Assembly (NCBI RefSeq): GCF_000317305.3
Contig: NC_023036.2
Coordinates: 3,968,001-4,032,000 of the forward strand
Source of the DNA: Mycolicibacterium neoaurum VKM Ac-1815D
GTDB taxonomy: Bacteria; Actinomycetota; Actinomycetes; Mycobacteriales; Mycobacteriaceae
Reading direction: 5' to 3'
DNA: 64,000 bases
Shown here: positions 33,124-41,021 of the stretch, in pieces
Position numbering within the stretch: position 1 is the first letter of the stretch
Layout of the letters: every line of letters begins with the position of its first letter
Position numbers and translations under genes: made by a program
The notes under the pieces: model-generated
Seen by the model: only the letters and a program-made list of their open reading frames with translations
Told to the model about the DNA's origin: nothing
Database searches by the model: none

Positions 33124-33975
33124 TCACGCGACCACCAGATCACGCAGCTTGTCCAGGCGGGCCGGACCTATCCCGTCCACCTCACCGAGTTGGTCGACAC
33201 TGCCGAACGGACCGTTGGCATCTCGCCACGCAATGATCGCGGCGGCGGTGACGGGTCCGACGCCGGGCAGAGCGTCGAGCTCTTCGGCGGTCGCGGTGTT
33301 GAGGTTCACCGCGCCACGTCCCGAGGATCCATCGGTGCCGGCGGTTGCAGGGGCCGTAGCGGCGGTTCGCGCCGAACCGGCCGGTCCGGACGGTTCGCCC
33401 GCAGATCTCACCGAACTGCCCATCGGCGAGGGCGATCCCGGCGGTGCCGCAAGACCGACGATGATCTGCTCTCCGTCGGCCACCCGCCGGGCCATGTTCA
33501 GTCCGACAAGATCGGCACCGTCGAGCGCTCCACCCGCGAGTTCCACCGCATCGGCAACCCTGCCACCGCCCTCCAGGGTGACCAGACCCGGCTTGTTCAC
33601 CAGGCCGACGACACTGACCACCACCGGTCCCGGGGGTGCGACCGGAGGCGAACTCGCCGTCGACACCATCTGGACCGGTGGCAGGTTGGCCGCACTCACC
33701 GGATGGTCCGGACTGCGCACGACGGTGAACACCGTCACCAGCACCGCCATGACACCGACGCCGATGAGCGCCATGACCCCGGCCCGTCCTGGATCCGCAC
33801 GCAGCGCGGCCACCCGATCACCGAGGGTGCGCGGCGCCGGTCCGTCCGGAAGCCAACGGGCCAACGCAACATCGGACTGCTGATCGGCGTCCTCCGCCTC
33901 GGGTGGATCCACGGCGCGATCCTGGCTTGCACCGATACGTCGGGAGAGGCGCTGCGCCGGCGATTCGGTGTCCAT
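33124..33975 (-). CDS. comEA: ComEA-like DNA-binding protein
   Basis: 283 residues from ATG 33975; an upstream ATG at 34008 is also open but has no better ribosome site. Order of parts: basic cytoplasmic head, one span (GVMALIGVGVMAVLVTVFTVV), a SLBB domain (VVVSVVGLVNKPGLVTLEGGGRVADAVELAGG), a Pro/Ala/Ser linker, and a C-terminal helix-hairpin-helix pair (NLNTATAEELDALPGVGPVTAAAIIAWR, DQLGEVDGIGPARLDKLRDLV) that binds double-stranded DNA. It would present DNA to ComEC encoded next. Orthologous to Rv2415c. Confidence 0.93.
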   Translation of the reverse strand: MDTESPAQRLSRRIGASQDRAVDPPEAEDADQQSDVALARWLPDGPAPRTLGDRVAALRADPGRAGVMALIGVGVMAVLVTVFTVVRSPDHPVSAANLPPVQMVSTASSPPVAPPGPVVVSVVGLVNKPGLVTLEGGGRVADAVELAGGALDGADLVGLNMARRVADGEQIIVGLAAPPGSPSPMGSSVRSAGEPSGPAGSARTAATAPATAGTDGSSGRGAVNLNTATAEELDALPGVGPVTAAAIIAWRDANGPFGSVDQLGEVDGIGPARLDKLRDLVVA

Positions 33976-34070
33976 GCGCCTGACGGTAGGCACGGACCCC
34001 GACCTCATCGGGCGGACAGCAGCTCAGTCGCGGGTGCCTGTGCACGAATCCGAGACTGTGGATAACTCGA

Positions 34071-34508
34071 TCAGGCCGGTGTCAGTTCCTGGGCGAGCAT
34101 CACGATGATCCCGCTGGGCCCACGGATATAGGTCAGCTTGTAGACGTCCGCATAGGTCGCGACACCGCGCAGCGGATGGCAACCGTGCCGCGCGGCGATC
34201 GCCAGTGCCTCATCGATATCGTCGACCGAGAACGCGACACGATGCATGCCTATCTCGTTCGGACGGGTCGGATGCGTCGGGATCGCGGCCGGATGGATGT
34301 ACTCGAACAACTCCAGCCGGCCGTGCCCGTCCGGCGTCTGCAACATGGCGATCTTGCAGTGGTTACCGTCCAGATCGACCGCGGTATCGGCCCACTCGCC
34401 GCGGACGATGTCGCGGCCGATCACGGTGAGACCGAGATCGGTGAAGAACGCGATGCTTGCGTCCAGGTCCTCGACGGCGATGGCGACGTTCTCCAATTTG
34501 ATCGGCAT
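34071..34508 (-). CDS. VOC/glyoxalase superfamily protein
   Basis: 145-residue single VOC module: IKLENVAIAVEDLDASIAFFTDLGL and the paired half MHRVAFSVDDIDEALAIAARHG, with YIRGPSGIIVMLAQEL as the last strand. Putative metal ligands are His/Glu in the strands (LELFEYI, MHRVAF). The superfamily includes glyoxalases, dioxygenases and resistance proteins; nothing here decides between them. It follows a SnoaL-like gene by 7 bases and probably shares an operon with it and with the hydrolase and TetR genes upstream. Confidence 0.85.
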   Translation of the reverse strand: MPIKLENVAIAVEDLDASIAFFTDLGLTVIGRDIVRGEWADTAVDLDGNHCKIAMLQTPDGHGRLELFEYIHPAAIPTHPTRPNEIGMHRVAFSVDDIDEALAIAARHGCHPLRGVATYADVYKLTYIRGPSGIIVMLAQELTPA

Positions 34509-34515
34509 GAGCTCC

Positions 34516-34917
34516 TCACCCGCCGTGCGAGGCGAGCACCGCGATCTGTGGGTGCTCGGGGCCGTCGACCAGCAGGTAGGTCACCGCCAGACGCCCCAAC
34601 TCGGCACCCTCGGTATCGCACCGTACGAACGCGCCGCGGTAGAGGGCCGAGGACGCGTTCAGTTCGGTGACGGCCGCGCTGAGTAGCGTGGTGGACTGAT
34701 ATCGCTGGGACCGCAGCGCGTCGACCTGGCTTTCCATGACCGCGACGACCTGGTCGGCGGTGGTGAGGCTGATCGCACCGGCGTCGGTGGTCAGCATCAG
34801 CGGCACGGCATAGCAGTCCACCAGCTCGGCCATCGGTTTCTCGCCGCGGACGACCGCCGCGAACACATCCACATAGCGGTCGAACCATCCCTGCACGGTC
34901 GTGGAATCCATTGCCAT
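34516..34917 (-). CDS. SnoaL/NTF2-like small protein
   Basis: 133-residue protein with a cone-fold pattern: an N-terminal helix (VQGWFDRYVDVFAAVVRGEKPMAELVDCYAVPLML), short strands and a final LAVTYLLVDGPEHPQIAVLASHGG. This resembles NTF2-like uncharacterised proteins of actinobacteria. No catalytic residues can be assigned. It is 17 bases downstream of the alpha/beta hydrolase gene and 7 bases before the VOC gene, so it is part of the TetR-led small operon. Function unknown. Confidence 0.65.
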   Translation of the reverse strand: MAMDSTTVQGWFDRYVDVFAAVVRGEKPMAELVDCYAVPLMLTTDAGAISLTTADQVVAVMESQVDALRSQRYQSTTLLSAAVTELNASSALYRGAFVRCDTEGAELGRLAVTYLLVDGPEHPQIAVLASHGG

Positions 34918-34934
34918 ACCGAGAGTTTAGGTCG

Positions 34935-35813
34935 TCATCGACAGCGCGCCGCGAGCCTGCGCACGAACTGCTCGATGTCGGCGGGCCTCTCCTCGGCCAT
35001 GAAATGTCCGGCGCCGGTCGTTTGATAGTGCAGATCCGAGGCCCACGCACCCCAGATGTCGACGGGGTCGAAGCCCAGTTGCCCGCCCCAGTCCTGGGAG
35101 ATGACGCCGACCGGCATCGTCAGCAGGCGACCGGCCGCGCGATCGGCGCGGTCCATGTCGAGGTCGACGCCCGCGCTGGCCCGGTAGTCGGCGACGATGG
35201 AGTCCACCGCGGCGATCGAACTGTCGATGTAGTGCCGGCGTGCCTCGGCGGAGAAGGTAGACCCGCCGTGATCCCAGGCGTCCAGGAAGGAGGCGAAGAA
35301 TTCCTCGGCCACGGCCGCGATCATCTTCTCTGGCAGTCCGGCCGGTTGTGCCATCAGGTAGAGATGCCAGGCCACCTTGGCGTCCACTCCGCGCAATACC
35401 GACCAGGTGTCCAGGGTCGGAAGGACATCGAGCACTCCCAGATACCGCACCACCTGCGGATGGTCGAGCCCGGCGCGGACCGCGACAAGGGCGCCGCGGT
35501 CATGACCGATCACCCCGAACCGGTTGTGGCCCAGTGACTTCGTCACCTCGACGATATCGCGGGCCATCGTCCGCTTGGAGTATGTCTCGGGTCCCGCCAC
35601 TGCCGGTTTGCCGCTGCGCCCGTAGCCACGAAGGTCGGGCACGATCACGGTGAACTCGTCGACGAGGCTGCCGGCGACGTGACGCCACATGTAGTGCGTC
35701 TGCGGAAAGCCGTGCAGCAGCACCACGGCCTGCCCGCTTCCACCGACGGCCACGTTGATGCCGACACCGTCGGCTCCAGGCAGCGTCGCGTAGTCGAAAT
35801 CGTCAATTTTCAC
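34935..35813 (-). CDS. Alpha/beta hydrolase, epoxide hydrolase/dehalogenase type
   Basis: 292 residues. Oxyanion-hole motif HGFPQTHYMW, catalytic aspartate in the nucleophile elbow VIGHDRGALVA (Asp, as in epoxide hydrolases and haloacetate dehalogenases, not Ser), and terminal His in GAGHFMAEE. It would open epoxides or remove halogens by an ester intermediate. GTG 35813 was chosen because AGGAG lies 7 bases upstream; ATG 35828 overlaps the TetR stop as ATGA but lacks a ribosome site. Member of the TetR-led operon, so the TetR protein probably senses its substrate. Confidence 0.85.
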   Translation of the reverse strand: MKIDDFDYATLPGADGVGINVAVGGSGQAVVLLHGFPQTHYMWRHVAGSLVDEFTVIVPDLRGYGRSGKPAVAGPETYSKRTMARDIVEVTKSLGHNRFGVIGHDRGALVAVRAGLDHPQVVRYLGVLDVLPTLDTWSVLRGVDAKVAWHLYLMAQPAGLPEKMIAAVAEEFFASFLDAWDHGGSTFSAEARRHYIDSSIAAVDSIVADYRASAGVDLDMDRADRAAGRLLTMPVGVISQDWGGQLGFDPVDIWGAWASDLHYQTTGAGHFMAEERPADIEQFVRRLAARCR

Positions 35814-35824
35814 AGGAGTTCTCC

Positions 35825-36499
35825 TCATTGCTTCACTCGATCGGGGTGTCCGGAAAAGATTCCGGCCGGCAATCCCCCGGACGCGGCCGGCGAGGCGCAC
35901 AACGCAGGCACGACGACATGGTCGACGAGAGTCTCCAAGTAGCTGTCGTCACAGTCGAGTCCGTTCATTCGTCGCAACAGCACAACCGCGCCGACAACCT
36001 CTTCGTAGGCAAACGGATCGACTTCACAGGGCAGTTCACCGCGCCGTACGGCGGCATCGATGACGCTCGCGGGAAGCCGCGCGCCGGTCGGCCCGACGGT
36101 CCGTTCTATCTGATCGCAGAGGTCAGGATCCTCGATCCCGGCTTGCAGCAGCAACAGAGCGGTCTGACCGTCGGTGGATTGCATGGTGGTGAGCAACCGC
36201 CGGCACAGCGCCAGCAGATCACCGCGCAGACTGCCGGTGTCGATCTCATCGGCGTCGTCGCGCCGCGCCGGCATCGCCCTGAGCGCGGCACTGACCATGT
36301 CACGCTTGTTTTTCCAGCGCCGGTAAAGAGTGGCTTTGGAGGCGCCGGCGCGCCGGGCCACCTCTTCGAACGTCAGTGCGTCATAACCGACCTCGGTCAA
36401 CAGCGTGTAGACCACCGACAGGATGTGCGCCTCCCGCGCAGCATCGCGCGGGCGGCCACCGGGACGCGACGATTCCTCGTCCGAGTTACGAAACGACAC
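35825..36499 (-). CDS. TetR family regulator
   Basis: 224 residues from GTG 36499. The HTH is VYTLLTEVGYDALTFEEVARRAGASKATLYRRWKNK. The ATG at 36511 reads as part of a -10 box (TATGAT, 36507-36512); that box lies 7 bases before GTG 36499, so a leaderless start there is more consistent. An imperfect palindrome overlaps the -10 and start site, suggesting autorepression. The gene leads the hydrolase, SnoaL-like and VOC genes, and is divergent from a DapB-like oxidoreductase. Ligand unknown. Confidence 0.88.
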   Translation of the reverse strand: MSFRNSDEESSRPGGRPRDAAREAHILSVVYTLLTEVGYDALTFEEVARRAGASKATLYRRWKNKRDMVSAALRAMPARRDDADEIDTGSLRGDLLALCRRLLTTMQSTDGQTALLLLQAGIEDPDLCDQIERTVGPTGARLPASVIDAAVRRGELPCEVDPFAYEEVVGAVVLLRRMNGLDCDDSYLETLVDHVVVPALCASPAASGGLPAGIFSGHPDRVKQ

Positions 36500-36507
36500 G
36501 TTCCGTA
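36487..36507. promoter_or_regulatory. TetR operator candidate over its own start
   Basis: Imperfect palindrome with core ACGAAACG-ACA-CGTTCCGT (36488-36506; 7 of 8 arm positions pair) and one more T/A pair outside. It spans the end of the -10 hexamer TATGAT and the predicted leaderless GTG start of the TetR gene, a position suited to autorepression. A -35-like TTGCCC lies 18 bases upstream of the -10. Confidence 0.55.
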
Positions 36508-36549
36508 TCATAAACAGAATGGGTCAACCCGGGCAATCCGGCCCGACTC

Positions 36550-36573
36550 TGAACACATCGGCAATAGTGTTCA
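36550..36573. promoter_or_regulatory. Inverted repeat over DapB-like gene promoter
   Basis: Perfect 7-bp arms TGAACAC (36550-36556) and GTGTTCA (36567-36573) separated by 10 bases. The right arm overlaps the -10 hexamer TAGTGT (36565-36570), which stands 7 bases before the ATG at 36578. Binding there would block this leaderless promoter. The sequence differs from the palindrome at the TetR gene, so a second regulator is possible. Confidence 0.5.
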
Positions 36574-36577
36574 CCCC

Positions 36578-37648
36578 ATGTCAGACTCCCCGCCCGTCGC
36601 CGCCGGCCCCCTGCGCGTCATCCAATGGACCACCGGCAATATCGGCCGTCGCTCACTGCTCGCCATCATCGGCCGCGATGACATGGAACTGGTGGGCGTC
36701 TACGCCCACGGTGCCGACAAGGTGGGAGTCGATGCCGCCGAACTCGCGAGCTGGCCGACCCTCACCGGCATCAAGGCCACCAATGACATCGGCGAACTGA
36801 TCGCCCTGCGGCCCGACGCCTGCTGTTACAACCCCCTATGGCCCGATATCGACGAATTGGTGGCCCTGCTCGAGTCTGGCATCAACGTATGCTCCAGCGC
36901 CGCGTGGATCACCGGCGGCAAACAGAGCCCGCACGACCTCGAACGGATCAAAAAAGCTTGCACCACCGGCAATTCCACGATTTTCGGCAGTGGCGCACAC
37001 CCTGGCATGACGAATATGGTCGGGATGGTGCTCTCCGGTTCCTGCGAACGCGTCGACGAGATCCGGATCACCGAATCGGTGGACTGCTCGACCTACGAGT
37101 CCGCCGAGACTCAGACCGCGATGGGCTTCTCGCAGGACCCCGACACCCCCGGCCTGGCCGAGAGCGTGCGCCGTGAAAGCGAGGTCTTCGCCGAGTCCGC
37201 CGCCATGATGGCCGACGCCATCGGCGCACAGCTGGACCGGATGACCTTCGACGTCACCTTCACCGCCGCGACCGGCGACTCGGACCTGGGTTTCATGACG
37301 ATCCCCAAGGGCACCGTCGGCAGCGTCTACGGCTACCACCGCGGTTGGGTCGGTGACCGCAACGTGGTCAGCGTCGGCTTCAACTGGACCATGGGTGATC
37401 AGGTCACCCCACCCAAACCGCTGGAGCACGGCCATGTCATCCAGGTCTTCGGCATGCCCAACATGCGGACGGTGCTGCACTGTCTGCCGCCCAGGGACTG
37501 GACCGAACCCGGCTTCATGGGACTCGGGATGATCTACACCGCAATGCCGGTGACCAATGCGGTGCCCGCGGTAGTGGCGGCGGCTCCCGGTATCGCCACG
37601 CTCAAGGATCTGCCGCCGGTCACGGGCCGGTTCAATCCGCGAGGCTGA
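36578..37648 (+). CDS. DapB-like NAD(P)-dependent oxidoreductase
   Basis: 356 residues from ATG 36578. The dihydrodipicolinate-reductase-like Rossmann domain opens with LRVIQWTTGNIGRRSLLAIIGRDDMELVGVYAHG (the TTGNIG nucleotide-binding turn is characteristic of this mycobacterial paralogue group). The middle has FGSGAHPGMTNMVGMVLSG, and the C-terminal part is long compared with true DapB (about 250 residues), so it is not the lysine-pathway enzyme. Related proteins are annotated as 2,4-diaminopentanoate dehydrogenase-like. Leaderless promoter with an operator. Its end overlaps the convergent degV-like gene by 17 bases. Confidence 0.82.
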   Translation: MSDSPPVAAGPLRVIQWTTGNIGRRSLLAIIGRDDMELVGVYAHGADKVGVDAAELASWPTLTGIKATNDIGELIALRPDACCYNPLWPDIDELVALLESGINVCSSAAWITGGKQSPHDLERIKKACTTGNSTIFGSGAHPGMTNMVGMVLSGSCERVDEIRITESVDCSTYESAETQTAMGFSQDPDTPGLAESVRRESEVFAESAAMMADAIGAQLDRMTFDVTFTAATGDSDLGFMTIPKGTVGSVYGYHRGWVGDRNVVSVGFNWTMGDQVTPPKPLEHGHVIQVFGMPNMRTVLHCLPPRDWTEPGFMGLGMIYTAMPVTNAVPAVVAAAPGIATLKDLPPVTGRFNPRG

Positions 37649-38468
37649 CGCAGGCCCCGACCGCGCCACCCCCGACATGCACGGCGAGCACCGCGCCCAT
37701 ATCGGTGACGGTCAGCCCCTGCAATTGCGGTAACCGGTCGGTCAGTGCCGCACCCAACGCCGCGGCGGCATCGTGGTTGTCGACGTGATGCACGGCCACG
37801 GTCGCCGGCCGCTCCCCCACCGCCGCGGCGATCGCGTCGACCATCGCGGCGTGCGCCTTGGACGTGGTGCGCACCCGCTGCGCCAGCACCAGCCGGCCGT
37901 CGACGTCCAGATGCAAGAGGGGCTTCAGCGACAGGGCGGTACCCAACCACGATGCGCCCTTGCCGATCCGGCCGCTGCGCCGCAGATTGTCCAGACGGTC
38001 CACCACGATGAACACATATCCGCGCGAGATGGCCGCCCGCGCGGCGGCCTCCACCGCGTCGAGGTGGGCGCCATCGGCCGCCGCTCGGGCCGCGGCCTGT
38101 GCGACGTAGCCGACACCCATCGCCGCCGACCGCGAATTCACCACGCGCACAGCAGAACCGAACTCACGCGCCGCCGCAACGGCCGTGGAGAAGGTGCTCG
38201 ACAATGCCGCGGACAGATGGACGGCGACGACACCGTCACCATCGCTGTCGGCCAGCGCCTGCCGGTAGGCCTGCGCCAGTTCCGCAGGGGAGGCACCGGA
38301 TGTGGTCACGTGGTGACGTTCGTGGATATCGTTGGGGATCTGGTCGACGCCGTCGCAGAGGTCGCTGCCGTCGACAAGCACGTGCAGCGGCACCTGGCGG
38401 ATCGACCATCTCGTCAGCACATCGGGTTCCAGTCGCGACGAGGAGTCGGTGACCACCTGAACGGTCAT
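37632..38468 (-). CDS. DegV family fatty-acid-binding protein
   Basis: 278-residue DegV/EDD-fold protein. MTVQVVTDSSSRL forms the first fatty-acid phosphate-contact loop, HVTTSGASPAELAQAYRQAL the second and VVNSRSAAMGVGYVAQ a third. DegV proteins bind long-chain fatty acids and, in Firmicutes, serve as FakB partners of a fatty acid kinase; no kinase gene is adjacent here. The ATG overlaps the octT stop as ATGA, so it is upstream-coupled to the octT-gpgP unit. Orthologous place to Rv2417c. Confidence 0.9.
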   Translation of the reverse strand: MTVQVVTDSSSRLEPDVLTRWSIRQVPLHVLVDGSDLCDGVDQIPNDIHERHHVTTSGASPAELAQAYRQALADSDGDGVVAVHLSAALSSTFSTAVAAAREFGSAVRVVNSRSAAMGVGYVAQAAARAAADGAHLDAVEAAARAAISRGYVFIVVDRLDNLRRSGRIGKGASWLGTALSLKPLLHLDVDGRLVLAQRVRTTSKAHAAMVDAIAAAVGERPATVAVHHVDNHDAAAALGAALTDRLPQLQGLTVTDMGAVLAVHVGGGAVGACVSLAD

Positions 38469-39250
38469 GGGAGGGCGCGGGTTTCGGGCTCGTATGCGCC
38501 GGCCTCGGCGAGTGCGGTGAGCATCGACTCGGCCACCGCGGCGTGTGCCTCGAAGTTCCAGTGAATACCGTCCGGGTTGCCCTGACCGCTCATCACGTAC
38601 TCACCGACGGCGGCCTTGAGATCAACCACCGGCACCCGGTGCTGCGCGGCCCATCCGTTGATCGCCGCGACGGTGGCATCCCGCCAGCGGTGCGATTTGC
38701 CGTAGGTCTCTGCGATGTGCACCGAGGGCACCGTCGCCACCACCGGTATTCCCGGCCGGTTGAAGTCGATCGCCGAGCGTGTCTGCTCCAGGTATTCGAC
38801 GCTCAGATGCGGGGGAAGCGCGGGGCGGGCCACCGGTGAGAGCCGCGGCTGCAGCCAGCCGTAGCCGTCGCGCGCCCAGCGCCGCAGCACCGGTGGGCGC
38901 ACATAGCGGATCAGCTCCCGCAGTGCGGTCGGCAACGGTGACGGCAGCGAGTCCATCCCGCACGTCGCGAAGATCACCGCTCCCGCACGCGGCAGCGCCG
39001 CCCATGAACGCGGGTCCTGGGTGGCGGCCCACCACACGTCGCGGCAGGTCCAGCCGATCCTGCCGATCAGTTCGACATCCCAATCCAGCCGCTCGGCAAC
39101 GATATTGGGCCATATTCGCGGGTCATCGGCGGGCAGCCCACCGGTCGGTCCGTAGTAGGACAGCGAATCGCAGAAGACCAGCAGGGTCCGGCGGGCGGGA
39201 GCGGAGCGACCCGGGGAATCGAGATTGCGGCCGGATTTCTCAGAGGACAT
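38465..39250 (-). CDS. octT: Diglucosylglycerate octanoyltransferase
   Basis: 261-residue SGNH/GDSL-like acyltransferase that adds octanoate to diglucosylglycerate in the biosynthesis of methylglucose lipopolysaccharides, cytosolic polysaccharides that bind fatty acyl-CoA. The block I serine lies in LLVFCDSLSYYG, a Gly/Asn-type block in FATCGMDSLP, and the C-terminal Asp-His pair in NPDGIHWNFEAH. ATG 39250 starts 11 bases inside the gpgP end and has a CAGGTGG ribosome site. Corresponds to Rv2418c. Confidence 0.88.
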   Translation of the reverse strand: MSSEKSGRNLDSPGRSAPARRTLLVFCDSLSYYGPTGGLPADDPRIWPNIVAERLDWDVELIGRIGWTCRDVWWAATQDPRSWAALPRAGAVIFATCGMDSLPSPLPTALRELIRYVRPPVLRRWARDGYGWLQPRLSPVARPALPPHLSVEYLEQTRSAIDFNRPGIPVVATVPSVHIAETYGKSHRWRDATVAAINGWAAQHRVPVVDLKAAVGEYVMSGQGNPDGIHWNFEAHAAVAESMLTALAEAGAYEPETRALP

Positions 39251-39896
39251 CGTTGGCCACCTGCGCGGAGGCGTTCCAGACATCCAGGCGCCAGGTGAGT
39301 CTGCCATCGACGGGATGGCCCGACAGCTGTGCCCAGCTGGCGTTGCCCATCCCACCGAGCACCGGCCAGTGGTCCACCGGCAGGTCCAACAGCGCCCCGG
39401 TCAGCGCGGCGATCAGGCCACCGTGCGCCACCAGCACCACCGGCCGGTCGGAACCATCGGCGCCCCAGTCGGATTCGGCGACCAGCAGCTCGTCGACCAA
39501 CGGCACGCTGCGGGCGGCGACATCAACCCTGCTCTCGCCGCCGTGCGGCGCCCACCGCGCATCGTCACGCCAGGCCAATCGGGCGCCGGGAGCACGCTCG
39601 TCAACCTCGATGTGGGTCAAACCCTGCCAATCCCCCAGATGGGTCTCCCGCAACCGCTGATCGACCCGCACCGGCACCCCGGCACGATCCCCCAGCGCGG
39701 TGGCGGTGTCCAACGCGCGCCGCAGATCCGAGGACACGATGGACACCGGTTGCCGCTTGGCGAGCACCTCGGCCGCCGCGGCGGCCTGATTGCGTCCGAG
39801 ATCGGTCAGGTCGGTGTCGAGCTGACCCTGCATCCGGCTGCCGGCATTCCACTCGGTCTGCCCGTGGCGCAACAGAACAAGGCGACGCACCGTCAC
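39240..39896 (-). CDS. gpgP: Glucosyl-3-phosphoglycerate phosphatase
   Basis: 218-residue histidine phosphatase that converts glucosyl-3-phosphoglycerate to glucosylglycerate, the second step of methylglucose lipopolysaccharide synthesis. The catalytic His is in LVLLRHGQTEWN, with the RALDTA arginine region, the catalytic acid in RLRETHLGDWQG and the second His in VVLVAHGGLIAAL. GTG 39896 overlaps the rsfS stop as GTGA. Size and context match Rv2419c; a generic phosphoglycerate mutase annotation would be misleading. Confidence 0.9.
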   Translation of the reverse strand: MTVRRLVLLRHGQTEWNAGSRMQGQLDTDLTDLGRNQAAAAAEVLAKRQPVSIVSSDLRRALDTATALGDRAGVPVRVDQRLRETHLGDWQGLTHIEVDERAPGARLAWRDDARWAPHGGESRVDVAARSVPLVDELLVAESDWGADGSDRPVVLVAHGGLIAALTGALLDLPVDHWPVLGGMGNASWAQLSGHPVDGRLTWRLDVWNASAQVANDVL

Positions 39897-40273
39897 TGCG
39901 CGCCGCCCCGCGGCTCCCCGAGATCGACCGGGACCGTCGGACAGTCCCGCCACAGCCGCTCGAGGGCGTAGAACTCGCGCTCCTCGGTGTGCTGGACGTG
40001 CACCACGATGTCCACATAGTCCAACAGGGTCCAGCGGCCCTCGCGGGTGCCTTCGCGGCGGGCCGGCTTGTGCCCGGCCTCGCGCATCTTGTCCTCGATC
40101 TCGTCGACGATCGCGTTGACCTGCCGCTCGTTGGACGCCGAAGCGATCACAAAACAGTCGGTGATGACCAGCTGCTCGGAGACGTCGATCACGACGACAT
40201 CGTCGGCGAGCTTGTCCGACGCGGCACGGGCCGCGATGCTGGCCATCTGTACTGCTTCTGCCGTTGCGGTCAC
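39893..40273 (-). CDS. rsfS: Ribosome silencing factor RsfS
   Basis: 126-residue RsfS/Iojap protein that binds ribosomal protein L14 and prevents subunit joining in stationary phase or starvation. Family segments are DKLADDVVVIDVSEQLVITDCFVIASASNERQVNAIVDEIEDKM and GRWTLLDYVDIVVHVQHTEEREFYALERLW. GTG 40273 overlaps the nadD stop and its own stop overlaps gpgP (both GTGA), so nadD-rsfS-gpgP-octT-degV form one tightly coupled operon. Corresponds to Rv2420c. Confidence 0.95.
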   Translation of the reverse strand: MTATAEAVQMASIAARAASDKLADDVVVIDVSEQLVITDCFVIASASNERQVNAIVDEIEDKMREAGHKPARREGTREGRWTLLDYVDIVVHVQHTEEREFYALERLWRDCPTVPVDLGEPRGGAQ

Positions 40274-40902
40274 GACCTGGCCTCCTCGGCGGTGGGTGTG
40301 TAGAGATTGCGTTTGGATACGTACTGGACGACCCCGTCGGGCACCAGGTACCAGATGGGCCGGGACTGCTGGGCGCGCAGCCGGCAGTCACTCGACGAAA
40401 TCGCCAGGGCCGGGATCTCCACCAGCGACAGCGCGTCGTCGGGCAGTTCTTTCATCGCCGCGGCGATGTGCTCCCCGTCGAGTTCGTAGCCGGGCCTGCT
40501 CACCCCGACGAACCGGGCGAGAGAGAACAGCTCCTCCCAGTTCTGCCAGGACAGGATCGAGGCCAGCGCATCGGCACCGGTGATGAAGTACAGGTCGGTG
40601 TCGGGGTTGAGCGCCGCCAGATCGCGCAGCGTGTCCTTTGTGTAGGTGGGCCCGCCGCGGTCGATGTCGACGCGGCTGACCGAAAACCGTGGGTTGGCCG
40701 CGGTCGCGATCACCGTCATCAGATAACGGTCCTCGGGCGCGGTGACGGCACGGTCACGCTTCTGCCAGGGCCGGCCGGTGGGAACGAACACCACTTCGTC
40801 GAGGTCGAACTGATCGGCCACCTCGCTGGCGGCCACAAGGTGGCCGTGATGCACGGGATCGAACGTCCCGCCCATCACTCCCAACCTGCGTCGCGTGGCC
40901 AC
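40270..40902 (-). CDS. nadD: Nicotinate-nucleotide adenylyltransferase
   Basis: 210 residues from GTG 40902, which opens just before RRRLGVMGGTFDPVHHGHL; the HxGH nucleotidyl-transfer motif is HHGH. Further NadD signatures are EVVFVPTGRPWQK and the C-terminal ISSSDCRLRAQQSRPIWYLVPDGVVQYV (ISST/SxxR). It adenylates nicotinate mononucleotide in NAD synthesis. The open frame extends to 40995, but nothing there resembles NadD. First gene of the rsfS-gpgP-octT operon (Rv2421c position). Confidence 0.94.
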   Translation of the reverse strand: MATRRRLGVMGGTFDPVHHGHLVAASEVADQFDLDEVVFVPTGRPWQKRDRAVTAPEDRYLMTVIATAANPRFSVSRVDIDRGGPTYTKDTLRDLAALNPDTDLYFITGADALASILSWQNWEELFSLARFVGVSRPGYELDGEHIAAAMKELPDDALSLVEIPALAISSSDCRLRAQQSRPIWYLVPDGVVQYVSKRNLYTPTAEEARS

Positions 40903-40980
40903 GAACAGGCAGCTTACGGGAGTGATCGTGGCGGCCCGAACATGGCGAGCGTGCGCGGACTCCGCCACCGGACCGGCGTG

Positions 40981-41008
40981 TCGGTGAGCAGACACGCACG
41001 CTCACCGA
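40981..41008 (-). terminator. Hairpin downstream of VWA gene
   Basis: Perfect 9-bp stem TCGGTGAGC (40981-40989) / GCTCACCGA (41000-41008), 10-base loop, 13 bases after the stop of the VWA gene in the direction of its transcription. There is no T run on that strand, so it could be a weak or Rho-assisted terminator or an mRNA 3' stabiliser. Confidence 0.4.
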
Positions 41009-41021
41009 AAACGGGGGCAGA

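Noticed and set aside
30974..33127. 717-codon open frame on the minus strand overlapping comEC and holA
   Set aside because: Gly/Arg-rich low-complexity translation typical of a shifted frame in high-GC DNA. ComEC and HolA in the other frames have clear family sequence.
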